From Xylanibacter ruminicola (GTDB taxonomy: Bacteria > Bacteroidota > Bacteroidia > Bacteroidales > Bacteroidaceae): a DNA stretch of 64,000 bases. The stretch is taken from the NCBI RefSeq assembly GCF_900142525.1, contig NZ_FRBD01000018.1, positions 1-64,000 on the forward strand. The letters are read 5' to 3'. The position numbers were made by a program, and so were the translations under genes. The notes beneath the pieces are model-generated. The model was not told the origin of the DNA and searched no databases. It saw only the letters and a list, made by a program, of their open reading frames with translations. Shown piece by piece: positions 49,463-56,214 of this stretch. Numbering within the stretch: position 1 is the first letter of the stretch; each line of letters opens with the position of its first letter.

Positions 49463-50035
49463 ATGAATATTAAAGACATACAACTACCGGCTATACCCGT
49501 AGACTTTGTGTTGCAGCAGGGCGAGAAAGAGCACACCGAAGCCAAACGCCGTCCCTACTCCACACTTATACGCACATGGGCCGAGCACGAGGGCAAAGCA
49601 GAAGTGGGCGACATGATAGCCAACAAGCTGAACCTGGGCAAGGAGAGCGACAAGCTTAAGAACCTTCAGGACCTGCCAAACTCGGTTGCACCCAAATACC
49701 GCAAAGGCGCCAAGGCAGAAAAGCTGGTAAACACAGTGCGACTGATAAACGACCGAATACAGAACGACAGCAACTGGACTTGGGCACTTGTAATGAAGGT
49801 GATGCTGGACGAGGGATTGCTGATGGTTAACATTCCCAACAAATTCGACCGCCTGATATGCTCGATGATTCCAGACAAGAACAGAGATACGGTAAGAAAG
49901 AACGGCGACTATTCTGTTATAGACGACAGCCGCTCGTGGCACAACTGGATAACAAACCCGCACGACAACTGGCGAGAGGCCACAAACTACGAGGTTTGCC
50001 AGGAGATTTATAGTTATCTGGAGTCGATATTCTGA
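49463..50035 (+). CDS. Hypothetical protein, second gene of the replicon-like module
   Basis: The 190-residue protein is hydrophilic and helical, with a Lys-rich centre (APKYRKGAKAEKLVNTVRLI) and a Trp/Asn-rich C-terminus (SWHNWITNPHDNWREATNYE). No family is recognised. It ends just before the phased TTCC array and a terminator, so transcription from the 48740 promoter probably stops at 50134-50176. Confidence 0.62.
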   Translation: MNIKDIQLPAIPVDFVLQQGEKEHTEAKRRPYSTLIRTWAEHEGKAEVGDMIANKLNLGKESDKLKNLQDLPNSVAPKYRKGAKAEKLVNTVRLINDRIQNDSNWTWALVMKVMLDEGLLMVNIPNKFDRLICSMIPDKNRDTVRKNGDYSVIDDSRSWHNWITNPHDNWREATNYEVCQEIYSYLESIF

Positions 50036-50044
50036 CTGATTTTA

Positions 50045-50120
50045 TCCGAAATTTTCCGAAGCCTTCCTAAACTTTCCAAGATTTTTCCAAAACCTTTCCG
50101 AAGTCTTTCCGAAATTTTCC
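50045..50120 (+). promoter_or_regulatory. Eight TTTCC motifs phased at 10-11 bp
   Basis: CC dinucleotides of TTTCCRAA-like motifs occur at 50046, 50056, 50066, 50076, 50087, 50098, 50109 and 50119, i.e. one per helical turn. Such phasing gives either intrinsic curvature (T-tracts on one face) or an array of sites on one face of the helix. It directly precedes the 779-residue gene and its promoter. Confidence 0.75.
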
Positions 50121-50133
50121 AAAACCACAAATG

Positions 50134-50176
50134 TGTACAATAACCCAAGTAAAAAAGGGCTATTGTACATTTTTTA
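50134..50176 (+). terminator. Terminator overlapping the next promoter
   Basis: TGTACAATAACCC / GGGCTATTGTACA (one mismatch) with a 10-nt loop and a run of T. The 3' arm contains the TTG that would serve as -33 element for the TATCTTTGC box at 50181-50189, so folding and initiation overlap. Confidence 0.85.
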
Positions 50177-50230
50177 TTTGTATCTTTGCATCGTTAAAAT
50201 AATGTTTCACCAGAAAAAAAAGCAAAAAGC

Positions 50231-52570
50231 ATGGAAAAGAGTATTGTAAAGAAAGTTGCAAAGACAACAATTTGTATGAATCAGACCCTGAACGCACCAA
50301 AGGCAAAGGGTCTGGTGATGGAACAGCCACTCGAAAATTACTTCGAGCTGACTAAGAGCGAAGAGCTGGCTAAGCTGATTGCAGCCATCCGCTTTGAGCA
50401 AGACCACGATGAGCGCCGCAATCTGAAGAGCAACCTGCCATTTCGCTGTCCTCACTACTTCCGCTTCAACGGCAATCGCCGTTCGCAGGCCAACATCATC
50501 CCTGAGGCATTTACATTCCAGACCTGCGTCGACATCGACAACAAGGAGCAGGTTGAGGGAGCACTAACTCGCGCGTACCTTATTAATAGCGAGGAGGGCC
50601 TGTGGAAAGACCATCTGCTACACGCCGAGTATTCAGCATCAGGCAAGCTGCATCTCGACATCCGCATCCCTGTGGGAATGACCATCAAGGAGGCACAAAC
50701 GGCCTACTGCAAAGAGCTGGGCATAGATTTTGATGAAGACTGCTGTTCGCCCGAGCGCATGATCTACATCACCGACGAAAGTTCGCAGCTATTCACCGCC
50801 CCCGATTGGTATGCCGAGTTGCCCGAGGAAGAAGTGACCGAGCGTCGCAAAGCTTATCTCGACCGCGGATTGAGCATCGATGGACAATCGCTCGATCAGA
50901 CCACCCCTAACCCCTCCCGCTCGGCTTTGCCGCTTGGCTTGTCCAAGAACTCAGGAGGGGAATACGCCAGCGACTACATGGGCATCCCTTACGAGTACAT
51001 CACCGACGAATTGGCCGATCAGCTTGGAGGCATACCCGTTCACGGCTCTCGCAACTCGTTCATCTACACCATGGCTTGCCATCTGCGCCACATCTGCAAC
51101 GACGACCCAGCGTGGATTAAGCAGGTGCTGCCAAACTACGGCGAAGACCAGCAGCGCGTTAACCAGACCATCGAGAGTGCATGCCATCGCCAGCAAACCA
51201 AGACTACACCGCAGAAGCTTCAGGCAGCCCTGCAGTTGGCCCGCAATCGCGTGAACATTGAGAAAGGCAACGACCCCGACTCGCTGATGCGTCAGCCCGA
51301 GATGCCATCTCGCCTGCCTGCCCCCATCCGCCTGTGCATATCGAAGGCACCCAAGGGTTATCAGCCATGTATTGCCAACTCCGTATTCCCAGCCTTTGCC
51401 ACCTACACTGGCGGCGTGAAGGCCGAATACTGGAACAACACCCAGATGGAGCTCACTCTGATTTCAGGTCTTGTGGCAGGCATGTCAATAGGTAAATCGT
51501 GCATCAAGGAGCCTATCGACCACATCTTGAAGCCAATAGAAGAGCGCGACAAGCTGGCGCGTGCCAAAGAGAAGGATTGGGCCGAGGAAACCAACACTAC
51601 AGGCGCTAACAACGACAAGCCTGAGCGCCCCAAAGACATCTGCGTGCAGATAGTGGATGCCGACATGACCAACGCCGCATTCTGTCAGCGAATGGAGGAT
51701 GCCGAGCGTGCTGGCGACAAGGCCCTCTTCACCCGAATGGACGAGGTAGAGCAGCTGAGGAAGGTGGCTGGAGGCTCAACATCGGAGGTCACCCAGATTA
51801 TCCGCCGCGACTTCGACAGCGATGTCTACGGTCAGGAGCGAGTAGGTTCGCAATCGGTGAAAGCCCGTTCTGTAATGCGCTGGAATCTGGTGTTCTCAAC
51901 CACACCCGCCACGGCCGTCAAGACCTTCGGTGGCAACATCGACAACGGTACTTTTTCGCGACTCAACCTCTGCACCATCGTGAAGGAAGATGTGGAGCGT
52001 CGCCCCAAATTCGGGCATTACGATGGAACGTTCGACAAGAAACTGTCGCAGTATCTGGCGCGTCTCGAATCGGCCAAAGGTGTCATCGTGTGTCCTCAGG
52101 CCAAGAAACTAGCCGAAGCGCTGCTGGATCGTGCCGAAGAGCGTGCGCTGATGATGGGCAATGAGTCGTACACACAGCTGTCGTACCGTGCCACAGCCAT
52201 CGCCTTTCGTAAGAGCATACTCCTCTACATCATGTGCGGCATGAAGTGGAGCAAGGAGATCGAGGATTTTATAACCTGGACATTCGATTACGACATGTGG
52301 TGCAAGATGTGCCTGATGGGCGACACCATCAAGCAGAAGCTGGAGCACGACAGCAAGATCATGAAGCCCGGTCTACCCTGCATGCTCGAACAGCTTGGCG
52401 ACACATTCACCCGCGAGGAGTACAATGTGCTGGAGCGTGTAGAGTGCCCCAACGCCAAGCAGCGCGGCAATCTTCTGTCTCAGTGGAAACGTCGCGGCTG
52501 GGTAGAGCAGAACACCGAGCTGAACATCTTCGTGAAAACCCAAGAGTACTACCAAAAGCATGCGGCATAG
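50231..52570 (+). CDS. VirE-N/DUF3987-type protein (primase/helicase-like)
   Basis: The 779-residue protein has an N-terminal region like the BT4734/VirE-N domain (about residues 40-200; PHYFRFNGNRRSQANIIPEA, FTFQTCVDIDNKEQVEGALT, HLDIRIPVGMTIKEAQTAYC). A C-terminal DUF3987-like part follows (from about 400; MSIGKSCIKEPIDHIL, WNLVFSTTPATAVKTFGGNI-D-N-G-T-F-S-R-L-N). Related proteins accompany mobile islands in Bacteroides and are thought to be replication-associated. An obvious Walker A is degenerate (AGMSIGKS). Residues about 222-244 (QTTPNPSRSALPLGLSKNSG) are encoded by an inserted REP-like element without breaking the frame. It has its own promoter (50181-50189). Confidence 0.75.
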   Translation: MEKSIVKKVAKTTICMNQTLNAPKAKGLVMEQPLENYFELTKSEELAKLIAAIRFEQDHDERRNLKSNLPFRCPHYFRFNGNRRSQANIIPEAFTFQTCVDIDNKEQVEGALTRAYLINSEEGLWKDHLLHAEYSASGKLHLDIRIPVGMTIKEAQTAYCKELGIDFDEDCCSPERMIYITDESSQLFTAPDWYAELPEEEVTERRKAYLDRGLSIDGQSLDQTTPNPSRSALPLGLSKNSGGEYASDYMGIPYEYITDELADQLGGIPVHGSRNSFIYTMACHLRHICNDDPAWIKQVLPNYGEDQQRVNQTIESACHRQQTKTTPQKLQAALQLARNRVNIEKGNDPDSLMRQPEMPSRLPAPIRLCISKAPKGYQPCIANSVFPAFATYTGGVKAEYWNNTQMELTLISGLVAGMSIGKSCIKEPIDHILKPIEERDKLARAKEKDWAEETNTTGANNDKPERPKDICVQIVDADMTNAAFCQRMEDAERAGDKALFTRMDEVEQLRKVAGGSTSEVTQIIRRDFDSDVYGQERVGSQSVKARSVMRWNLVFSTTPATAVKTFGGNIDNGTFSRLNLCTIVKEDVERRPKFGHYDGTFDKKLSQYLARLESAKGVIVCPQAKKLAEALLDRAEERALMMGNESYTQLSYRATAIAFRKSILLYIMCGMKWSKEIEDFITWTFDYDMWCKMCLMGDTIKQKLEHDSKIMKPGLPCMLEQLGDTFTREEYNVLERVECPNAKQRGNLLSQWKRRGWVEQNTELNIFVKTQEYYQKHAA
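50896..50962 (-). repeat. REP-like element inside the DUF3987-type gene
   Basis: TCAGACCACCCCTAACCCCT and the following CC match exactly the complement of 38510-38531. CGCTCGGCTTTGCCGCTTGG matches the complement of 38605-38624 at 18 of 20 positions. GGAGGGGAA closes it as in the intergenic copy. Confidence 0.82.
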
Positions 52571-52605
52571 CCCGCATGTTTTTTTTATGCCCGAATCATG
52601 ACACC

Positions 52606-52634
52606 ATGACAAACATGACAAATGACAGCGTCAT
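52606..52634 (+). repeat. Iteron-like repeat, site 4
   Basis: It matches site 2 (48521-48549) at 28 of 29 positions in the same orientation and lies 35 bp after the stop of the 779-residue gene, so sites 2 and 4 flank the three-gene module as direct repeats. An extra ATGACACC half-unit precedes it. Confidence 0.85.
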
Positions 52635-52705
52635 AATTAGTGATGGCTTGGGGGTTTTTATTGAAGAAATCTTGATTATTATTTGGAGGCTATTGCTTTT
52701 TTGCT

Positions 52706-52714
52706 TATATTTGC
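52706..52714 (+). promoter_or_regulatory. -7 box of the Sel1-repeat gene
   Basis: TATATTTGC, with TTTG about 20 bp upstream (52682-52685); ATG 52750 follows about 35 nt later. Confidence 0.65.
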
Positions 52715-52749
52715 AAGCGTATTACCAATAACATAAAAGAAGAGGCGAC

Positions 52750-53760
52750 ATGAAAAAGAATCTGTTTCTATTACTATTACTGATGATGCCTGTGCTGGCT
52801 CTGGCGCAAGATGATTACAAGAAAAATATCGAGGCGGCGATGAATGGCGATGCCAAGGCTCAAAACACTATCGGTATGTGTTATATTAATGGTGATGGTG
52901 TAGCTAAGGACTATACTCAGGCTGTATCTTGGTTCCGCAAAGCGGCTGAACAGGGCGATATGTACGGAATGTTCAATCTGGGCTGTTGCTATGATAACGG
53001 TCAAGGCGTTAACAAAGATGCGACTCAAGCTGTATTCTGGTATCGCAAGGCTGCTGATAAGGGACATATTACTGCCCAGTACAATCTTGGCTGTTACTAT
53101 GAATCCGGAAATGGTGTAGAGAAAGATCTCTCTCAGGCGGTTTCTTGGTATCGCAAAGCTGCGGAACAGGGATATGCCAGTGCTCAAAACAACCTGGGAA
53201 TATGCTATATCAATGGAAAAGGGGTTACTAAAGACTACGATCAGGCTGTTTTCTGGTTCCGCAAGGCTACCGAAAAGGGACATGCAAATTCGCAATATCT
53301 GTTAGGTCTGTGTTATATAGACGGCTTTGGTGTAGAAAAAGATTTTGCTAAAGCAGCCTCTTGGATTATGAAGGCAGCAGAACGAGGATATGCAAATGCG
53401 CAATTCAAAATGGGCGATTGCTACTATTATGGCCAAGGCGTAGAACAAGACTATGCTCAAGCTGTATTTTGGTATACCAAAGCGGCTGAGAAGGGGCACA
53501 TAGGTGCCCAAACCAGCTTGGGCGTGTGCTATTATGACGGCAAGGGCGTTGCAAAAGATTTGGCGAAAGCCATCTTCTGGTATCGCAAGGCCGCTGATAA
53601 AGGACAGGTTAATGCCCAATACAACTTAGGAATCTGCTATGAATACGCTCAAGGAGTCGAGAAAGACATAGCCCAAGCCATCTTCTGGTATCGCAAGGCT
53701 GCCGCACAGGGACATCAGAAAGCACAAGATGCACTACAAAAACTAGAGGGCCAGCAATAA
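52750..53760 (+). CDS. Secreted Sel1-repeat protein
   Basis: The 336-residue protein has a signal peptide (to about residue 19) and eight Sel1-type repeats of 36 residues, each with the A-Q-x-x-L-G-x-C-Y-x-x-G-x-G-V-x-K-D and A-x-x-W-Y-R-K-A-A pattern. Sel1 repeats form a solenoid for protein-protein contacts. It lies 115 bp after iteron site 4. Its stop codon abuts that of the convergent GH2-like gene with no spacer and no terminator visible. Confidence 0.9.
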   Translation: MKKNLFLLLLLMMPVLALAQDDYKKNIEAAMNGDAKAQNTIGMCYINGDGVAKDYTQAVSWFRKAAEQGDMYGMFNLGCCYDNGQGVNKDATQAVFWYRKAADKGHITAQYNLGCYYESGNGVEKDLSQAVSWYRKAAEQGYASAQNNLGICYINGKGVTKDYDQAVFWFRKATEKGHANSQYLLGLCYIDGFGVEKDFAKAASWIMKAAERGYANAQFKMGDCYYYGQGVEQDYAQAVFWYTKAAEKGHIGAQTSLGVCYYDGKGVAKDLAKAIFWYRKAADKGQVNAQYNLGICYEYAQGVEKDIAQAIFWYRKAAAQGHQKAQDALQKLEGQQ

Positions 53761-55305
53761 TTACCTCACTTCAATCTCCCAGCTGTTGCGAACGGTGTTT
53801 GCACCAACCGTCAGGGTTAAGGTGAGTTTGCAGGGGGCCTTGATGCTGTCTAGGGGGAACACTATCTCGCCCACACGATTGCAAGGAGCCAAGGGGATTT
53901 GGCCCGAGGCAATCAGTCCGCCAGTAACCACCTGATTGCTATCGGTGTGCAGATAGTAATTGGTGCGCACGCCTTGCAGATGGCCATACATGGCATTATA
54001 AACCACCACGGGCACTCGCAGCGTGTCGCTAGTGGTATAGCTAGTTCTATCTAGCTGCACCAGCGGTATGATGGGGCGGCAGAACTGCTGGAAGTCGTCA
54101 GCCACAAAGCCAGCATCCTTATCAGTCCATCGTGCATGCAGCACTCCACTGAAGTCGCCACGGCGATCGCAGATGCCACCAAGCAAGAAGTGGCCACAGC
54201 TATCGGTAAGCAATCGCTGCTCAACACCTAGCTTGTATTGCATCAAATCGTTAGCATATATCACATCGCGATTAAGCTTAATAGGGGCGATATATCCATT
54301 GTTCCACACATAGCACGAATCGCCAACCGACATAAGCACCAGCGAGGGGTGATGGCCATAGACATCGGCTATGCGACCAAGCTCGTAATGACTGGCGGCC
54401 TCGGTCTGAAGATACATTCCAACCTTATCGGCAGCTACAAAAGCAGCCTCGGTAGGACAATAGCCATTAAAGCGCACGTGGTTAAGCCCCATAGACTCAA
54501 GTCGACGGAAAATGCGCTCCCACGTATGCTCATCGGTAGGCATGCGGCCCCATTCTGGGAAATAATCGTCGATTACAGCTCCACGCAGATAAACGGGGTG
54601 ACGATTGATGAACAGCATGCCATCAACAACCGCAGCCTCGCGCATACCAAAGGTCATCTCCCGATAGTCATCAGCTACACTCAGCGCCATACGATACACA
54701 TTTGGGGTAAACTCATCCCAGAAGCGGTCCTGCTCTGGAACAGCCACATCCACCTCCATGCGATTGGCCCATATATCCTCATTAGCAAGGAAGATGGCAG
54801 CAGAATCTTTGTTCTCGTGCTGAACCATAATCTGAATGCCATAGAAGCTGAAATCGGGCGACTGACCACGCAAATCTAAATCGACACCAACCGTAGCGCT
54901 ATAAGGCTTAGGGTTAAGTGTTACCTTATTTATATATAGGTTACGCGGTTGAGCACGTAATTCTACCGAACCAAGAATGCCGCGAGCATCATGACCAGCC
55001 ACCTTAATCTCGATGGTGTTACGTTGTCCGGCCTGGATATACTTGGTAACATTGAGCACATGCGGAACGAACTTAGCTGTATCGCCTCCAGCCTCGGAAC
55101 CATTAACACGAACGCTGGTGGCACCAAGCGGGCGCTCGATGAAAAGCTGAATGTGTTTTTTAGACCACTTCTGAGGTACATAAACACTCTGACGATACAC
55201 TGCAGCACTATCGGCATAGGCTGGTTCAAGCAGTTTCACTACATCCTGCGCCACAACGGGCAAACACGATACCAAGAATATTATGGTAGATATAATCTGT
55301 TTCAT
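53761..55305 (-). CDS. GH2-like protein, probable pseudoenzyme
   Basis: The 514-residue secreted protein has a signal peptide (MKQIISTIIFLVSCLPVVAQ), a GH2-type N-terminal sandwich (ARGILGSVELRAQPRNLYI), a middle immunoglobulin-like domain, and a TIM-barrel part (GMLFINRHPVYLRGAVIDD, GLNHVRFNGYCPTEAAFVAA, MYLQTEA). In GH2 enzymes the next strand ends in G-N-E, the acid/base; here it reads HHPSLVLMSVGDSCY, so both Asn and Glu are lost. It is also shorter than usual. A binding or structural role is more likely than catalysis. The -7 box (complement of 55310-55318) lies 4 nt from the ATG. Confidence 0.75.
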   Translation of the reverse strand: MKQIISTIIFLVSCLPVVAQDVVKLLEPAYADSAAVYRQSVYVPQKWSKKHIQLFIERPLGATSVRVNGSEAGGDTAKFVPHVLNVTKYIQAGQRNTIEIKVAGHDARGILGSVELRAQPRNLYINKVTLNPKPYSATVGVDLDLRGQSPDFSFYGIQIMVQHENKDSAAIFLANEDIWANRMEVDVAVPEQDRFWDEFTPNVYRMALSVADDYREMTFGMREAAVVDGMLFINRHPVYLRGAVIDDYFPEWGRMPTDEHTWERIFRRLESMGLNHVRFNGYCPTEAAFVAADKVGMYLQTEAASHYELGRIADVYGHHPSLVLMSVGDSCYVWNNGYIAPIKLNRDVIYANDLMQYKLGVEQRLLTDSCGHFLLGGICDRRGDFSGVLHARWTDKDAGFVADDFQQFCRPIIPLVQLDRTSYTTSDTLRVPVVVYNAMYGHLQGVRTNYYLHTDSNQVVTGGLIASGQIPLAPCNRVGEIVFPLDSIKAPCKLTLTLTVGANTVRNSWEIEVR

Positions 55306-55447
55306 GGCTGCAAAAATAAGGCTTTTTTCTGTATCAGCAAAGAAAATAATAGAAAAAGACCGCAAACGCCACAGAAAACGTCACAGAAACGCCACAGAAA
55401 AACGCAAAACAAAAGAGACAGCTAGAAGTTTCTAACTGTCTCTGAAG

Positions 55448-55521
55448 TAGCGGGACCCAGGATTGAACTGGGGACCTCATGATTATGAATCATGCGCTCT
55501 AACCAGCTGAGCTATCCCGCC
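55448..55521 (-). tRNA. tRNA-Met (anticodon CAT)
   Basis: A 74-nt cloverleaf: acceptor GGCGGGA/TCCCGCT with a G1-T72 wobble, D arm GCTC/GAGC, anticodon stem CATGA/TCATG with loop TTCATAA, T-loop TTCAATC, discriminator A. It looks like elongator tRNA-Met; the lysidine-modified tRNA-Ile cannot be fully excluded. Confidence 0.9.
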
Positions 55522-55666
55522 ATATTGCTGATTTGCGGGTGCAAAGGTACACATTTTTTTGGAACCACCAAAATTTTTCGGCAAAAAGTTTTGTGTTTCG
55601 AGAAAAATTTGTAATTTTGCCACAGAAATCGTTGATATTAATCAATATAACTAGCCCCTAAAACAT

Positions 55667-56071
55667 ATGGGAAAACAAAAAATAGACATCGAATACCCTT
55701 TGGCAATTAAGTCGCCAGCAATCGTATGGGATCAGATAAGTACCGCTCACGGATTAGAGCGATGGTTTGCCGACCACGTAACCGAAGAAGACGGCATCTT
55801 CAAATTTACATGGGGCGAACCCTGGACTGAACAAGACATCAGGCAAGCCCACGTAGTAGAGGCTGTGAAATTTGACCATATCCGCCTGAAATGGGATTAC
55901 GAAGACGAAGACGATGACGAATCGTACTGGGAAATGCGCATAGAACAGAGTGACCTTACCCACCATCTGAACCTGATGATAACTGATTTTGCTGAAGATG
56001 ATGATGCCGACGGACTGAAGATTCTGTGGGAGAGTTGCCTAGACCGACTGCACAGAGCAAGCGGACTATGA
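55667..56071 (+). CDS. START-like domain protein
   Basis: The 134-residue protein has the compact START/AHSA1-like fold seen in a Bacteroidetes family (YPLAIKSPAIVWDQISTAHG, LERWFADHVTE, FKFTWGEPW, HHLNLMITDFAED, LWESCLDRLHRASG). Such domains bind hydrophobic ligands or co-chaperone partners; its ligand is unknown. The -7 box TAATTTTGC (55612-55620) lies about 45 nt upstream. It precedes the LptF/G-type gene, separated by heptamer arrays and a separate promoter. Confidence 0.82.
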   Translation: MGKQKIDIEYPLAIKSPAIVWDQISTAHGLERWFADHVTEEDGIFKFTWGEPWTEQDIRQAHVVEAVKFDHIRLKWDYEDEDDDESYWEMRIEQSDLTHHLNLMITDFAEDDDADGLKILWESCLDRLHRASGL

Positions 56072-56072
56072 C

Positions 56073-56135
56073 AATTAAGAGTTAAGAGTTAAGAATTAAG
56101 AGTTAAGAGATAATAGTGTAGAGTTAAGAATTAAG
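56073..56135. repeat. Heptamer array AGTTAAG/AATTAAG x9
   Basis: Nine 7-bp units start 2 bp after the stop of the START-like gene. The complementary array at 56159-56186 allows the two to pair in a long stem. Confidence 0.88.
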
Positions 56136-56158
56136 AAAAAAAATCGCAAAGTGATAAT

Positions 56159-56186
56159 TTCTTAATTCTTAATTCTTAATTCTTAA
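56159..56186. repeat. Heptamer array TTCTTAA x4
   Basis: Four perfect units, the complement of the AATTAAG-type units at 56073-56135, directly upstream of the promoter TACCTTTGC (56197-56205) of the next gene. Confidence 0.9.
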
Positions 56187-56214
56187 TTAAAATGTGTACC
56201 TTTGCACGCTGATT

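Noticed and set aside
48521-52634. Insertion sequence or transposon bounded by the 29-bp repeats
   Set aside because: The flanking copies are direct rather than inverted, two more copies lie on one side, and no transposase or integrase gene is present.
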